Shown here in pieces: positions 52,350-62,349 of a stretch of 64,000 nucleotides of DNA. Every line of letters begins with the position of its first letter. Position 1 is the first letter of the stretch. Location: the NCBI RefSeq assembly GCF_900109775.1, contig NZ_FOAX01000001.1, positions 62,001-126,000 of the forward strand. Reading direction: 5' to 3'. The translations under genes and the position numbers were made by a program. Under the pieces are notes generated by a model, which made no database searches, was not told the origin of the DNA, and saw nothing but the letters and a program-made list of their open reading frames with translations. Origin of the DNA: Pseudoxanthomonas sp. GM95. Lineage in GTDB: Bacteria > Pseudomonadota > Gammaproteobacteria > Xanthomonadales > Xanthomonadaceae.

Positions 52350-53525
52350 TTGACTCGTGAAAATCTTATGGATCTATCGGTTAAGCATAAGACCGACAAA
52401 TGGGGGGCGCATCATTATGCGAAGCATTATGAGCGCCACCTTGCCCATTTCAGAGATAAAAAAGTTGTGATGCTTGAGATTGGAATTGGTGGTTATGCGG
52501 ATCCATTCGGCGGCGGAGCCAGTTTAAGGGTCTGGTCTGACTGGTTTACGCATTCCGAGACCGTGATCGTTGGTGTCGACATTCACGAGAAGAGAATGAA
52601 GTTTGATGATCCCCGGGTCAGGGTTCACCGGGGTAGCCAGATCGATATTGCTTTTCTGGAAGAGCTTCATGATCTGTATGGCGATTTTGATATCGTGCTG
52701 GATGATGGAAGTCATCTGCCGGAGCATGTCATTACAACTTTCAAGTTTCTGTATCCGCGGACAAGGGATGGGGGGATCTATATCGTCGAAGATACTCAAA
52801 CAAGCTATTGGGAAGGAGGGCGGGCAAGTAGGGCCTCTTACTACAACCCGGAGAATCCAACCATTAGTTTTTTCAAAAGCCTTCCGGACTGGATAAATTA
52901 CGCAGAAGTTCCATTGCCCTCGGACCCGAGCTTCTACGATTTACACACGGTGGGGGCGCATTTTTATCACAATCTCATCGTGATAGATAAAGACAGGAAC
53001 GTAGAGAAGAGTAATTTAGTTCCATCTCGCGTGGGACGCGAAGTTGTCGATTACATGAAGCCACTCATCGCTGTTCCACTCAGGCACGGTGTTCCGCGTA
53101 TGGGGCTGCTAGCCCATGTGGGCGGCGTGGGTGATGTGAGAAACGAAGATATTCCGTCTGTTGTTACCGATGGCAGGCATCCTCGATTTATCCAGGGGAT
53201 TCGGTTGCTATGTGGTCTGGATGACGAGAAGAAGGTCGAATATAGGGTGCGGCTCCAATCAGGTGATTGGACGGAGTGGGTATGCGGCAATAGGTATGCT
53301 GGCACCCGCGGCAAGAATGAATCTTTGAGCGGTTTTTCAGTTCGCCTTGCTGGCGATTGGGTCGGGAAATACGACCTGCTGATGATTGGTTCCTTCCAGT
53401 CCCTGGATGGATTAATTCTGCGGCATGAAGGATCGGACTGCATCACAGAGGAGGGGGGTAAGAAAATCGCCGGGATGCAAATTCTATTTCTTCCAAGTGC
53501 CACTTCAGCTCCTTCTGGGTACTGA
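52350..53525 (+). CDS. MycE-like metal-dependent sugar O-methyltransferase
   Basis: 391 residues. The N-terminal 240 match the MycE/CmcI-like methyltransferases: LSVKHKTDKWG with an HHYAKHYERHL helix, SAM-site LEIGIGGYADPFGG, GVDIHEK, then DIVLDDGSHLPEH and YIVEDTQTSYW. MycE methylates a deoxysugar hydroxyl with Mg2+; here the target is probably an O-antigen residue. The last 120 residues are an extra domain I do not recognise. TTG 52350 is preferred: a full AGGAGG (52337-52342) lies seven bases upstream, whereas the earlier in-frame ATGs (52329, 52296) have none. Composition is low in GC. Confidence 0.78.
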   Translation: MTRENLMDLSVKHKTDKWGAHHYAKHYERHLAHFRDKKVVMLEIGIGGYADPFGGGASLRVWSDWFTHSETVIVGVDIHEKRMKFDDPRVRVHRGSQIDIAFLEELHDLYGDFDIVLDDGSHLPEHVITTFKFLYPRTRDGGIYIVEDTQTSYWEGGRASRASYYNPENPTISFFKSLPDWINYAEVPLPSDPSFYDLHTVGAHFYHNLIVIDKDRNVEKSNLVPSRVGREVVDYMKPLIAVPLRHGVPRMGLLAHVGGVGDVRNEDIPSVVTDGRHPRFIQGIRLLCGLDDEKKVEYRVRLQSGDWTEWVCGNRYAGTRGKNESLSGFSVRLAGDWVGKYDLLMIGSFQSLDGLILRHEGSDCITEEGGKKIAGMQILFLPSATSAPSGY

Positions 53526-53694
53526 ATTGGCCCCGCGCGAATTCTGCATAGGAGCTGATGTGACGTACGTACCTGGCGCATCGCATCGCCTCCCTTTTCA
53601 GAGTGGGGGCTGCGTGTAGGTACGCCGAAAGAGTCATTCCTGTAGACGATCTAAGTCGCGGAAAGCGCAATCACATTGCTTGTGCCCGGCGTCA

Positions 53695-53739
53695 AGCCTG
53701 CTGCTGTTACTCTGCATCCACAGCAGCAGGCTCTTCTTT
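53695..53739 (+). terminator. Rho-independent terminator closing the LPS locus
   Basis: Perfect 13-bp stem AGCCTGCTGCTGT/ACAGCAGCAGGCT with a 12-base loop followed by CTTCTTTC. It lies between the plus-strand LPS genes and the convergent etfBA operon. The preceding 170 bases hold no gene I can support. Confidence 0.78.
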
Positions 53740-53757
53740 CAATAAAAAAATCCCCCA

Positions 53758-54696
53758 TTAGATCGTCGCTTGCAGCTCCGGCAGGATCGCAAACAAATCC
53801 CCCACCAGCCCGATATCGGCGATCTCGAAGATCGGCGCGTCAGCGTCCTTGTTGATCGCCACAATCGTGCCGGCGTCCTTGATTCCGGTCAGGTGCTGGA
53901 TGGCGCCGGAGATGCCGATGGCCATGTACAGCTCGGGGGCGATGATCTTGCCGGTCTGGCCGACCTGGAGTTCGTTGGGCACGTAGCCAGCATCGACCGC
54001 GGCACGCGAAGCGCCGACGGCGGCACCGAGTTTGTCGGCCAGCTTGTAGATGATGTCGAAGTTTTCCTTCGAACCGACGCCGCGACCGCCGGAGACCACG
54101 CGCTTGGCGCTCTGCAGGTCGGGGCGGTCGGACTTGCCGGCGGCCAGACCGATGAAGCGGGTGTGCGTGGGCAGCGTAGCGTCGACGCTCGCCGCTTCGA
54201 TTGGCGCACTGCCGCCGGCGGGCGCTTCCGGCCAGGAGGCGGTGCGCACGGTGGCGACCACGGTCTGGCTGGCGTCGGGTTCGACGGTGATGATGGCGTT
54301 GCCCGCATAGATCGGGCGGGTGAAGGTGTGTTCGCCTTCGACCGTGATCAGGTCCGAGACCTGCGCCACGCCCAGCAGCGCGGCCACGCACGGCATCAGG
54401 TCCTTGCCGAAGGTGGTCGAGGGGCCGAATACATGCGTGTAGCCGGCCGCCAGCGCCACGATCTGCGGGGCCAGAACCTGGCCGATGGCGTGGGCGTTGG
54501 CGGCGTTGGCCACGGTCAGCACCTTGGTGACGCCGGTGATCTTGGCGGCAGCTTCGGCGACGGCGGCCGGATCGGCGGCCAGCACGACCACGTCGAGCGC
54601 TTCGGGCTTGAGTGCGGCGGCGGCGCTGACGGTCTTGGCGGTGGAAGCGTTGAGCGCGCCGTCCAGGTGTTCGGCGATGACGAGGACCTTGGCCAT
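53758..54696 (-). CDS. etfA: Electron transfer flavoprotein alpha subunit
   Basis: 312 residues; with EtfB carries electrons from acyl-CoA and other dehydrogenases to ETF-ubiquinone oxidoreductase. N-terminal [10 protein letters not shown]; the C-terminal FAD-binding domain has [35 protein letters not shown] and the terminal [28 protein letters not shown] block. ATG 54696 shares one base with the etfB stop (TAATG). This gene is the right border of the LPS locus in xanthomonads. Confidence 0.95.
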   Translation of the reverse strand: MAKVLVIAEHLDGALNASTAKTVSAAAALKPEALDVVVLAADPAAVAEAAAKITGVTKVLTVANAANAHAIGQVLAPQIVALAAGYTHVFGPSTTFGKDLMPCVAALLGVAQVSDLITVEGEHTFTRPIYAGNAIITVEPDASQTVVATVRTASWPEAPAGGSAPIEAASVDATLPTHTRFIGLAAGKSDRPDLQSAKRVVSGGRGVGSKENFDIIYKLADKLGAAVGASRAAVDAGYVPNELQVGQTGKIIAPELYMAIGISGAIQHLTGIKDAGTIVAINKDADAPIFEIADIGLVGDLFAILPELQATI

Positions 54697-55442
54697 TACA
54701 GCAACCCCTTCTGCTTGAGTGCGGCCACCAGCTCGGCGGCGTCCTTGACCATCACGCCGCGGCTGCGCTTGGGCGGCGCGGCGTAGTGGGTGGTCTTGAG
54801 TTCGGCGCCGGCTTCCACGGCCAGGTCGGCGAACGCGATCGTCTCCAGCGGCTTGGACTTGGCCTTCATGATGTCGGGCAGCTTGATGAAGCGCGGCTCG
54901 TTCAGGCGCAGATCGGTGGTGATCACCGCCGGCAGGTCGATTTCCAGCGTTTCCAGGCCGGCGTCGACTTCGCGCGTCACCGTGGCCTTGCCGTCGGCGA
55001 TCTCGACCTTGGAGGCGAACGTCGCCTGCGGGCGGCCCCATAGCGTGGCCAGCATCTGGCCCGTCTGGCTGGCGTCGTCGTCGATGGCCTGCTTGCCCAG
55101 GATCACGATGTCCGGTTGCTCTTTCTCAATCAGCTTGAGCAGGGTGCGAGCGGCGGTCAGCGGCGACACCGGGCCGTCGGCGACCACGTGCAAAGCGCGG
55201 TTGGCGCCCATCGCCAGACCATTACGCAGGTGCGCGGCGGCATCGGCAGGAGCAATCGTGGCCACAACCACTTCAGTGGCGATGCCTTTATCGCGCAGGC
55301 GCAGGGCTTCTTCCAGCGCGATTTCATCGAAAGGATTGGGCGAGAGCTTCACGCCCTCGGTGACCACGCCGGAGTGGTCCGGCTTGACCTGGATGCGCAC
55401 GTTGTAGTCCACCACGCGCTTGTAGGCGACGAGAATCTTCAT
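54696..55442 (-). CDS. etfB: Electron transfer flavoprotein beta subunit
   Basis: 248 residues binding AMP structurally. MKILVAYKRVVDYNVRI, NPFDEIALEEALRL, GKQAIDDDASQTGQMLA and the recognition region DLRLNEPRFIKLPDIMKAKSKP are canonical. First gene of the etfB-etfA operon. A TAGAAT -10 box lies at 55514-55519 on the minus strand, in the region shared with divergent ugd. Confidence 0.95.
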   Translation of the reverse strand: MKILVAYKRVVDYNVRIQVKPDHSGVVTEGVKLSPNPFDEIALEEALRLRDKGIATEVVVATIAPADAAAHLRNGLAMGANRALHVVADGPVSPLTAARTLLKLIEKEQPDIVILGKQAIDDDASQTGQMLATLWGRPQATFASKVEIADGKATVTREVDAGLETLEIDLPAVITTDLRLNEPRFIKLPDIMKAKSKPLETIAFADLAVEAGAELKTTHYAAPPKRSRGVMVKDAAELVAALKQKGLL

Positions 55443-55513
55443 CGGAGCTGCGAGTCCTTGAGGAACCTGTACGAGTGGCCCGGCCGCGGCGGCTGGCGCG
55501 GGGCAGATTCCCG

Positions 55514-55519
55514 ATTCTA
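55514..55519 (-). promoter_or_regulatory. -10 box TAGAAT of etfBA
   Basis: TAGAAT read on the minus strand, 72 bases before the etfB ATG. The -35 position is weak. Confidence 0.4.
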
Positions 55520-55707
55520 ACGGGCCGGGCGCCGCCATGCGACACCGTATGGTGGTTTGGCATTCCAGAGGCGCGTGAAAACCTGCATCTGTCCGGCAGG
55601 GGAGCGAGGGCGCCGGCGCCCGGCGAAACCTGCGACGCCATCCAGACCGCGTTGCATGCGCGTGTCGTATCGTAGCGGGGCTTCCATCCCCCATGAGGTT
55701 GCGACAC

Positions 55708-56874
55708 ATGAAGATTGCGGTGGCCGGTACCGGCTACGTGGGCCTGTCAAACGGCGTCCTGTTGGCCAAGCACCATGAGGTGGTGGCCCTGGATATCGTC
55801 GAGGCCAAGGTCAGGATGCTCAACGAGGGCCGTGCGCCCATCGTCGACAAGGAGCTGGAGGCCGCATTGGCCGAAGGCGGTTTGAATTTCCGCGCGACGC
55901 TGGACCCGGTCGATGCCTACACCGGCGCGGAGTTTGTGATCATCGCCACGCCAACCGATTACGACCCGGAGACCAACTACTTCAACACCCGTTCGATCGA
56001 GGCGGTGATCGGCAAGGTGCTGGAGGTCAATCCGTCGGCCACGATGGTGATCAAGTCGACCGTGCCGGTGGGTTATACGCAGAAGGCGCGTGCGCAGTTC
56101 GGTACCGACAACATCGTGTTTTCGCCCGAGTTCCTGCGCGAAGGCAAGGCGCTGTACGACAACCTGCATCCGTCGCGGATCATCGTCGGCGAGCGTTCGA
56201 AGCGGGCCAAGGTCTTCGCCGGGCTGCTGCAGGAAGGTGCGATCAAGCAGGACGTGCCGGTGCTGTTCACCGAGCCGACCGAGGCCGAGGCGATCAAGCT
56301 GTTCGCCAATACCTATCTGGCCATGCGCGTGTCCTACTTCAACGAGCTGGACACCTATGCGGTCACCAATGACCTGGACAGCCGCCAGATCATCGAAGGC
56401 ATCTGCCTGGACCCGCGCATCGGCTCGCACTACAACAATCCGTCCTTCGGCTACGGTGGCTACTGCCTGCCCAAGGACACCAAGCAGCTGCTGGCCAACT
56501 ACCAGAGCGTGCCGCAGAACATCATCCGCGCGATCGTGGATTCCAACACCACGCGCAAGGACTTCATCGCCGCCGATGTGCTGCGCCGCAAACCGAAGAT
56601 CGTGGGCATTTATCGCCTGATCATGAAGGCCGGCTCGGACAATTTCCGCGCCTCCAGCATCCAGGGCGTGATGAAGCGCCTCAAGGCCAAGGGCGTGGAA
56701 GTGATCGTGTACGAGCCCACGTTGAGCGAGGCCGAGTTCTTCCGCTCGCGCGTGGTCAACGACCTGGCGGCATTCAAGGCCGAGTCGGACGTGATCATCA
56801 GCAACCGCATGACCGACCAGCTCGATGACGTCGCCGACAAGGTCTATACGCGCGATCTGTTCGGCGACAACTGA
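55708..56874 (+). CDS. ugd: UDP-glucose 6-dehydrogenase
   Basis: 388-residue enzyme oxidising UDP-glucose to UDP-glucuronate, a precursor for surface polysaccharides and lipid A modification. NAD-binding [10 protein letters not shown] (7-16), catalytic C253 in [10 protein letters not shown], and [16 protein letters not shown] and [14 protein letters not shown] blocks. The length is that of the short E. coli type. GAGG lies nine bases before ATG 55708. Together with xanA nearby it can serve the LPS genes, though both genes have host-like composition and are probably ancestral. Confidence 0.94.
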   Translation: MKIAVAGTGYVGLSNGVLLAKHHEVVALDIVEAKVRMLNEGRAPIVDKELEAALAEGGLNFRATLDPVDAYTGAEFVIIATPTDYDPETNYFNTRSIEAVIGKVLEVNPSATMVIKSTVPVGYTQKARAQFGTDNIVFSPEFLREGKALYDNLHPSRIIVGERSKRAKVFAGLLQEGAIKQDVPVLFTEPTEAEAIKLFANTYLAMRVSYFNELDTYAVTNDLDSRQIIEGICLDPRIGSHYNNPSFGYGGYCLPKDTKQLLANYQSVPQNIIRAIVDSNTTRKDFIAADVLRRKPKIVGIYRLIMKAGSDNFRASSIQGVMKRLKAKGVEVIVYEPTLSEAEFFRSRVVNDLAAFKAESDVIISNRMTDQLDDVADKVYTRDLFGDN

Positions 56875-56904
56875 CTGCGCCTGCGGATCGAGGTCAGTCA
56901 AAAG

Positions 56905-56932
56905 AAGAAGGGCGCCGCGAGGCGCCCTTCTT
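56905..56932. terminator. Bidirectional terminator between ugd and xanA
   Basis: 12-bp stem AAGAAGGGCGCC/GGCGCCCTTCTT around a GCGA tetraloop. On the minus strand it is followed by CTTTTG, on the plus strand by CGTTCC, so it is stronger for xanA. Confidence 0.8.
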
Positions 56933-56953
56933 CGTTCCGGTCAACAGCGAAAC

Positions 56954-58300
56954 TCAGCCCTGCAGCAACGCTGAGATCTCGTCGGTCTTCTGCTTCAGCA
57001 GCGCCGCGTCGCCACGGGTTTCCACGTTCAGGCGCAGCAGCGGCTCGGTGTTGGAGCTGCGGATATTGACGCGCCACTGGCCGAAATCGGCGCTGACGCC
57101 GTCGGTGTAGTCCAGTTCCGGGTTCAGGTCGGCGTAGGTGTCCATGACGCGCTTGACCGCGGCCTTGGCGTCGCTGACCTTGAAGTTGATCTCGCCGCTG
57201 CACGGGAACTTGGCCACGCGGTCTTCCACCCAGTTGCCCAGCGAACGGCCGGAGGTCGAGACCAGTTCGGCGATCAGCAGCCACGGGATCATGCCGGAGT
57301 CGGCGAAGGCGAACTCGCGGAAGTAGTGGTGCGCGCTCATCTCGCCGCCGTACACCGCGTTTTCCGCGCGCATCTTCTCCTTGATGAAGGCGTGGCCGCT
57401 CTTGCACAGCACCGGCACACCGCCGGCGGCTTCCACCATCTCGATGGTGTTCCAGGTCAGACGCGGGTCGTGCACGACCTTGCCGCCGGGCTGCTTGGCC
57501 AGGATCGCCTGGGCCAGCAGGCCCACCAGGTAATAGCCTTCGATGAAGTTGCCGTGCTCGTCGAAGAAGAAGCAGCGGTCGAAGTCACCATCCCAGGCGA
57601 TGCCGAAATCGGCGCCGTGTTCCTTCACCGCTTCGGCGGTGGCGGCGCGGTTTTCCGGCAGCAGCGGGTTGGGAATGCCGTTAGGGAAATTGCCGTCCGG
57701 CTCATGGAACACGCGGATGAATTCCAGCGGCAGGTGCGGCGCCAGTAGATCGACAATCGCGCCCGCGCCGCCGTTGCCGGCATTGACCACCACCTTGAGC
57801 GGCTTGAGCGCCTCGGGCTTGATGTAGCTCAGCAGGTGCTGGATGTAGGCGGATTTGTCCGGGCGGCTTTCTTCGCTGGCGGTGGGCGCAGTGGCGGGCG
57901 CCTTGTCGGCATCGGCCTGGTCGCGGATGTCGAACAGGCCGGTGTCCGAGCTGATCGGCCGGGCCTGCTCGCGCACCAGCTTCATGCCGTTGTAGTCCAT
58001 CGGGTTGTGGCTGGCGGTGACCATCACGCCGCCGGCGGCCTTGAGGTGATCGGTCTGGAAATAGACCTCCTCGGTGCCGCACAGGCCGATGTCGATGACC
58101 TCGCGGCCCTTGGCGCGCAGGCCGGCCGAGAGCGCGTCCTGCAGGCCGGCGCTGGTCAGGCGCACGTCGTGGCCCAGCACGACCGGGCCGGCGTCCAGCA
58201 TGTCGGCCAGCGCCACGCCGATGCGGCGCGCCAGGTCCTCGTCCAGTTCATCGGGGACGCGGCCACGGATGTCGTAGGCCTTGAATGCGGGAAGCGGCAT
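56954..58300 (-). CDS. xanA: Phosphoglucomutase/phosphomannomutase
   Basis: 448-residue phosphohexomutase interconverting the 1- and 6-phosphates of glucose and mannose, supplying UDP-glucose and GDP-mannose precursors. Phosphoserine S97 in TASHNP, metal ligands D237, D239 and D241 in DGDFDR, sugar-recognition GEMSAHHYF and phosphate-binding RSSNTEP, all at the positions of the Xanthomonas enzyme. AAAGGA precedes ATG 58300. A TACACT -10 box lies at 58336-58341 (minus). In Xanthomonas, xanA is needed for both LPS and xanthan. Confidence 0.94.
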   Translation of the reverse strand: MPLPAFKAYDIRGRVPDELDEDLARRIGVALADMLDAGPVVLGHDVRLTSAGLQDALSAGLRAKGREVIDIGLCGTEEVYFQTDHLKAAGGVMVTASHNPMDYNGMKLVREQARPISSDTGLFDIRDQADADKAPATAPTASEESRPDKSAYIQHLLSYIKPEALKPLKVVVNAGNGGAGAIVDLLAPHLPLEFIRVFHEPDGNFPNGIPNPLLPENRAATAEAVKEHGADFGIAWDGDFDRCFFFDEHGNFIEGYYLVGLLAQAILAKQPGGKVVHDPRLTWNTIEMVEAAGGVPVLCKSGHAFIKEKMRAENAVYGGEMSAHHYFREFAFADSGMIPWLLIAELVSTSGRSLGNWVEDRVAKFPCSGEINFKVSDAKAAVKRVMDTYADLNPELDYTDGVSADFGQWRVNIRSSNTEPLLRLNVETRGDAALLKQKTDEISALLQG

Positions 58301-58411
58301 GGAGGGAGTCCTTTGTGGGGGAAACAGGGCCAGCGAGTGTAGCCAAGCAGATGACAATCCGGCGTTAGCGCGCAGGACCAAAGTCCAACAGGCCGTCGCC
58401 GGGGCCGCCGC

Positions 58412-58417
58412 TAGAAT
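58412..58417 (+). promoter_or_regulatory. -10 box TAGAAT of scoAB
   Basis: TAGAAT 35 bases before the scoA ATG, divergent from the xanA promoter region. Confidence 0.4.
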
Positions 58418-58451
58418 GCGAAGCGACGCCTGTAACAACGGATACGACGCG

Positions 58452-59189
58452 ATGACCCAGACAACTCCCGGCCGCGACGCGCGCGCTGGCAAGGTATTTC
58501 CGGATGCGGCGACGGCGCTGGCGGATATCGCCGCCGATGGCCAGACCCTGGCGGTGGGCGGTTTCGGCCTGTGCGGTATCCCCGAGGTGCTGATCAGCGC
58601 GCTGCGCGAGACCGGGGTCAAGGACCTGACGGTGATCTCCAACAACGCGGGCGTCGATGGCTTCGGCCTGGGCCAGCTGCTGGCCACGCGCCAGATCAAG
58701 AAGATGATTTCGTCCTATGTGGGCGAGAACAAGGAGTTCGAGCGCCAGTACCTGGCCGGCGAGCTGGAGCTGGAGTTCAACCCGCAGGGCACGCTGGCCG
58801 AGCGCCTGCGCGCCGGCGGGGCGGGCATTCCTGCGTTCTTCACCGCCACCGGCTACGGCACGGTGATCGCCGAAGGCAAGGAGACGCGCGAGTTCGACGG
58901 CAAGCATTACGTGCTGGAAACCGCGCTGCACGCCGATATCGCCCTGGTCAAAGCCTGGAAGGCCGATACGGCCGGCAACCTGGTGTTCCGCATGACCGCG
59001 CGCAACTTCAACCCGGCCTGCGCGATGGCCGGCAAGACCTGCGTGGTGGAGGTCGAAGAAATCGTCGAGGTTGGCGAGATCGCGCCGGACCAGGTTCACC
59101 TGCCCGGCATTTACGTCGATCGCATCGTGTTGAATGCCAAGCCCGAGAAGCGCATCGAACAGCGCACCGTGCGCGAGGAGTCAAAGTAA
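58452..59189 (+). CDS. scoA: 3-oxoacid CoA-transferase subunit A
   Basis: 245 residues, family I CoA transferase. [10 protein letters not shown] is the CoA-binding glycine loop near residue 37; [34 protein letters not shown] and RMTARNFNP are canonical for the succinyl-CoA:acetoacetate/3-oxoadipate type. It transfers CoA from succinyl-CoA to a 3-oxoacid. The upstream open frame overlaps xanA's divergent promoter and is not used. The stop shares a base with the scoB ATG (TAATG). Confidence 0.93.
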   Translation: MTQTTPGRDARAGKVFPDAATALADIAADGQTLAVGGFGLCGIPEVLISALRETGVKDLTVISNNAGVDGFGLGQLLATRQIKKMISSYVGENKEFERQYLAGELELEFNPQGTLAERLRAGGAGIPAFFTATGYGTVIAEGKETREFDGKHYVLETALHADIALVKAWKADTAGNLVFRMTARNFNPACAMAGKTCVVEVEEIVEVGEIAPDQVHLPGIYVDRIVLNAKPEKRIEQRTVREESK

Positions 59190-59821
59190 TGGCCTGGACC
59201 CGCGAACAGATGGCCGCGCGCGCCGCGCAGGAACTCACCGACGGCGCTTACGTGAACCTGGGCATTGGCCTGCCCACGCTGGTGGCCAACTACATTCCCG
59301 ATGGCGTGGATGTGTGGCTGCAGTCTGAAAACGGACTGCTCGGCATCGGCCCGTTTCCGACCGAGGACGAGATCGACGCCGACCTCATTAACGCCGGCAA
59401 GCAGACCGTCACCGCACGCAAGGGCGCCAGCTTCTTCGGCAGCCATGATTCGTTCGCGATGATCCGCGGCGGCCACATCGATCTGGCGATCCTCGGCGCG
59501 ATGCAGGTGAGCGAGAAAGGCGACCTGGCCAACTGGATGGTGCCCGGCAAGATGGTTAAGGGGATGGGCGGCGCGATGGATCTGGTCGCCGGCGTCAAGC
59601 GCGTCGTGGTGATCATGGAACACGTCGCCAAGGACGGCAGCCACAAGATCCTGTCCGAGTGTGATCTGCCGCTGACCGGCCTCGGCGTGGTCGACCGAAT
59701 CATTACCGACTTGGGAGTGTTTGATGTCACGCCGGAGGGTTTGAAAGTGGCGGAGCTGGCCGATGGCATCACGTTGGATCAGCTCGCCTCCATAACCGGC
59801 GTCGTTCTGCTGAGGAATTGA
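59189..59821 (+). CDS. scoB: 3-oxoacid CoA-transferase subunit B
   Basis: 210 residues. Catalytic glutamate E47 in LQSENGLLG forms the covalent CoA thioester; [32 protein letters not shown] and [11 protein letters not shown] are canonical. GAGGAG lies eight bases before ATG 59189. Acetoacetate from the fahA step is one possible substrate in this cell, but the two loci are far apart. A 7-bp hairpin GCATCAC/GTGATGC (59851-59869) follows the gene. Confidence 0.94.
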   Translation: MAWTREQMAARAAQELTDGAYVNLGIGLPTLVANYIPDGVDVWLQSENGLLGIGPFPTEDEIDADLINAGKQTVTARKGASFFGSHDSFAMIRGGHIDLAILGAMQVSEKGDLANWMVPGKMVKGMGGAMDLVAGVKRVVVIMEHVAKDGSHKILSECDLPLTGLGVVDRIITDLGVFDVTPEGLKVAELADGITLDQLASITGVVLLRN

Positions 59822-59896
59822 TTACAGGCTTCCGAACTGAATAAAGGATCGCATCACACTTCGTGATGCAGGTCCGGTTTTGGCGCGGTGTTCGGA

Positions 59897-59902
59897 TATA
59901 GT
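59897..59902 (+). promoter_or_regulatory. -10 box TATAGT upstream of the metalloprotease gene
   Basis: TATAGT about 78 bases before ATG 59980; the -35 region is weak. Confidence 0.35.
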
Positions 59903-59979
59903 CCGCCAAAGCAAATGTGGCGCGATTTGTTTGCCTGTGTCGGATCAGGCAATGGCGCCCCAAATCAGGGGGCTTGGAA

Positions 59980-62310
59980 ATGAAGTGGAACTTCTTCGCG
60001 TTGATGGGATTGGCAGCGCTGGCTGGCTGCAGCAAGGATTGGGCAGGCGATGCGGCACGTGGTAATCACGCTGTGGTTGCTGCGCAGCCTTTGACAGCGA
60101 AGGCATTGATGGCACATGGGCCTTCAGCTTCTTCGATTGCAGGCGCGCCTGATCGGGGTTCCTTGCTGGCGTATCAGCGCAACGCACCAACGACCCGCAC
60201 CGATGCCTACATGCTCTTCCCGGTCAGCATGAGCGAAGCGCATGCGGTCGCCGCAACGCTCAGCGGGGAGTTGACGCTGGAAGCACCCGACGGCACGCCA
60301 TTGCGCGTTCGCTATGCCCGCCATGAAGAGTACCCAGACGGCAACTGGAGCTGGATTGGGCGAGTAGAAGGCGGTGATCCCGGTCGCGAGGCCATCATTA
60401 CATTTGGCGAGCAGGCTGTTTTCGGCAGCATTCCGCAGGCAGACGGCAGCACGCTACGGCTGACGACTCAGGCAGGGCAAGTCTATGCCATGACCATCGA
60501 TCCAAGGAATTTCAAGACGACCCGCCGCAAAGGTGGTCCTGACGCCATGGCGGCGCCTGCGGCACTAGATCCTTTTGCTGCGTCGGCCACATCACTTGCC
60601 GCAAGCGCGACGGCTACCACTGCGAGTCAGGCGAAAGTCACCGCAGGCGCGACGGCTTCGGCCACCAACACGATCGACGTGGTCCTTGGGTACACCAATG
60701 GATATGCCGCAGGCCTGGGCGGGCAGTCAGCCGCAGTCACGCGCTTGCAGAACCTGATCGCGACAGCCAACGCGGCATTAAGCAACAGCAATGTGGCCGC
60801 TCAGGTTCGTCTGGTTGGGACGGTGCAAGTCACTTATACGGACAGCAACGACAACGGCGCGGCGCTCAACGCGCTGACCGGTATCTCCGACAGCGGCGCG
60901 CCTGTCACAATCCCCGCCGCGCTGAAACCGCTACGCGACGCGCGTGAGACTTATGGTGCGGATTTGGTTTCGTTGGTCCGCAAGTTCGATGAATCCGAAA
61001 ACGATGGCTGTGGCGTTGCGTGGCTCAACGGTGCGGGCGGTGTTGCGATCACTAGCAGCGACGCGGCCTACGCTTACTCGGTCGTCAGCGACGGCACCGA
61101 TCGCGGCAGCGATGGCAAGACGTATTACTGCGAAGACCATACGCTGGCCCATGAAATGGCCCACAACATGGGTTCGCAGCATGACGTCGACAACGCCGGC
61201 GGCATGCAAGGCCGTTATCCTTACTCCTACGGCCTGAAGGCGTCCTCCACTGCCGGAAATTTCTACACCGTGATGGCCTACGGTGACAGTGGTCAGACCT
61301 CCTACAACGTGTTCTCGAATCCGAATGTCACCATCTGCGGTGGTCGTGCCTGTGGCGTTGCTGGCCAAACTGACAACGCGCGCAGCCTGAATCTAACGAT
61401 TCCGCTTGTTTCCAAGTTTCGCCCCACGATCGTTGGCTCTGACTCGGTGCCGTATCTTTATGCGATCAGCAAAAATGATCCCGCGCGGACAAGTGTTGTT
61501 CTGAACATTATGGCGGGGTCGAATAACTATTCAAGCTTCGTTACTCAGGCGGATATAAATTTAGCTAGAGTGGGTTTAGACGAGCGCTGGATTTTTCAGG
61601 TTGGTGATTACAATTTGGATGGTGTTATTGATGTGTACTCGGTTAAAAGAACTTCAAGTTCGGGAAAGACCGAAGTGCATATTCTTGACGGTGCGAGTGG
61701 CTTTTCATCTTTCAGTCTTCATGCGGCAACAGCTTTGCCTGAGACTGGTGTAGATGGGCGCTGGATGTTTCGCATCGCCGATTATAATCGAGATGGGCGG
61801 CTTGATCTTTATGCCATTAAGCGTTCTAGTACTAGCTCGGGGCGTACTGAGGTGCACGTCTTAAATGGGGCTGATAATTTTAAGACGTTTCTATTGCACG
61901 CAGCGACAGGATTGGCCGGGACGGGTGCGGACTATTCATGGACATTTGACCTTGCGGATTACAACGGGGATGGTGTACCAGATCTATACGCAGTCAAGAA
62001 GAACGGAAGTTCCGAAAGGACTGAAGTTCATGTCATGGACGGTGCAGCGAAATATTCAACGTTTCTACTGCATCAGGCGACTGTTCTGGCGAGTACCGGC
62101 AGGGACAATGCGTGGGAGTTCTCGGTGGCAGATTTCGATTTGGACGGAAAGCCTGATCTATATGTGATTAAGAAGAATGCTATGACCACTGGCAGGACGG
62201 AAGTGCATATTATGAGCGGATCCTCTAAGTTTCAGGCCTATCTTCTGCATGCAGCCACTACCGTCCCAATTTCTGGGGGCGATTCTTCTTGGGCTTTCGT
62301 CGCCAGATAG
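59980..62310 (+). CDS. Reprolysin-like zinc metalloprotease lipoprotein with C-terminal repeats
   Basis: 776 residues. Residues 1-17 form a lipoprotein signal with lipobox LAGC (C17). A propeptide-like region extends to about 225. The catalytic domain has H391-E-x-x-H395-x5-H401 (LAHEMAHNMGSQHD) and a later VMAYG Met-turn, the metzincin pattern of M12B-like bacterial proteases. From about 490 to the end are five tandem repeats of roughly 54 residues, each with a W-x-F, a DYNxDGxxDLY acidic loop and GRTEVHV, likely a calcium-binding propeller-like tail. The repeat-coding part is markedly AT-richer than the first 1.4 kb. Surface proteolysis or adhesion is inferred. Confidence 0.85.
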   Translation: MKWNFFALMGLAALAGCSKDWAGDAARGNHAVVAAQPLTAKALMAHGPSASSIAGAPDRGSLLAYQRNAPTTRTDAYMLFPVSMSEAHAVAATLSGELTLEAPDGTPLRVRYARHEEYPDGNWSWIGRVEGGDPGREAIITFGEQAVFGSIPQADGSTLRLTTQAGQVYAMTIDPRNFKTTRRKGGPDAMAAPAALDPFAASATSLAASATATTASQAKVTAGATASATNTIDVVLGYTNGYAAGLGGQSAAVTRLQNLIATANAALSNSNVAAQVRLVGTVQVTYTDSNDNGAALNALTGISDSGAPVTIPAALKPLRDARETYGADLVSLVRKFDESENDGCGVAWLNGAGGVAITSSDAAYAYSVVSDGTDRGSDGKTYYCEDHTLAHEMAHNMGSQHDVDNAGGMQGRYPYSYGLKASSTAGNFYTVMAYGDSGQTSYNVFSNPNVTICGGRACGVAGQTDNARSLNLTIPLVSKFRPTIVGSDSVPYLYAISKNDPARTSVVLNIMAGSNNYSSFVTQADINLARVGLDERWIFQVGDYNLDGVIDVYSVKRTSSSGKTEVHILDGASGFSSFSLHAATALPETGVDGRWMFRIADYNRDGRLDLYAIKRSSTSSGRTEVHVLNGADNFKTFLLHAATGLAGTGADYSWTFDLADYNGDGVPDLYAVKKNGSSERTEVHVMDGAAKYSTFLLHQATVLASTGRDNAWEFSVADFDLDGKPDLYVIKKNAMTTGRTEVHIMSGSSKFQAYLLHAATTVPISGGDSSWAFVAR

Positions 62311-62349
62311 GTCCTGCTCTCGAGATGTGCCACTTGAGTAATTAGGGCA

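Noticed and set aside
40264-53545. Wzx/Wzy-dependent O-antigen pathway
   Set aside because: No flippase or polymerase with 10-12 membrane helices is present; wzm and wzt indicate the ABC-transporter route.
40264-53757. Insertion sequence or prophage carrying the low-GC genes
   Set aside because: No transposase, integrase or terminal repeats were found; all genes fit polysaccharide synthesis.
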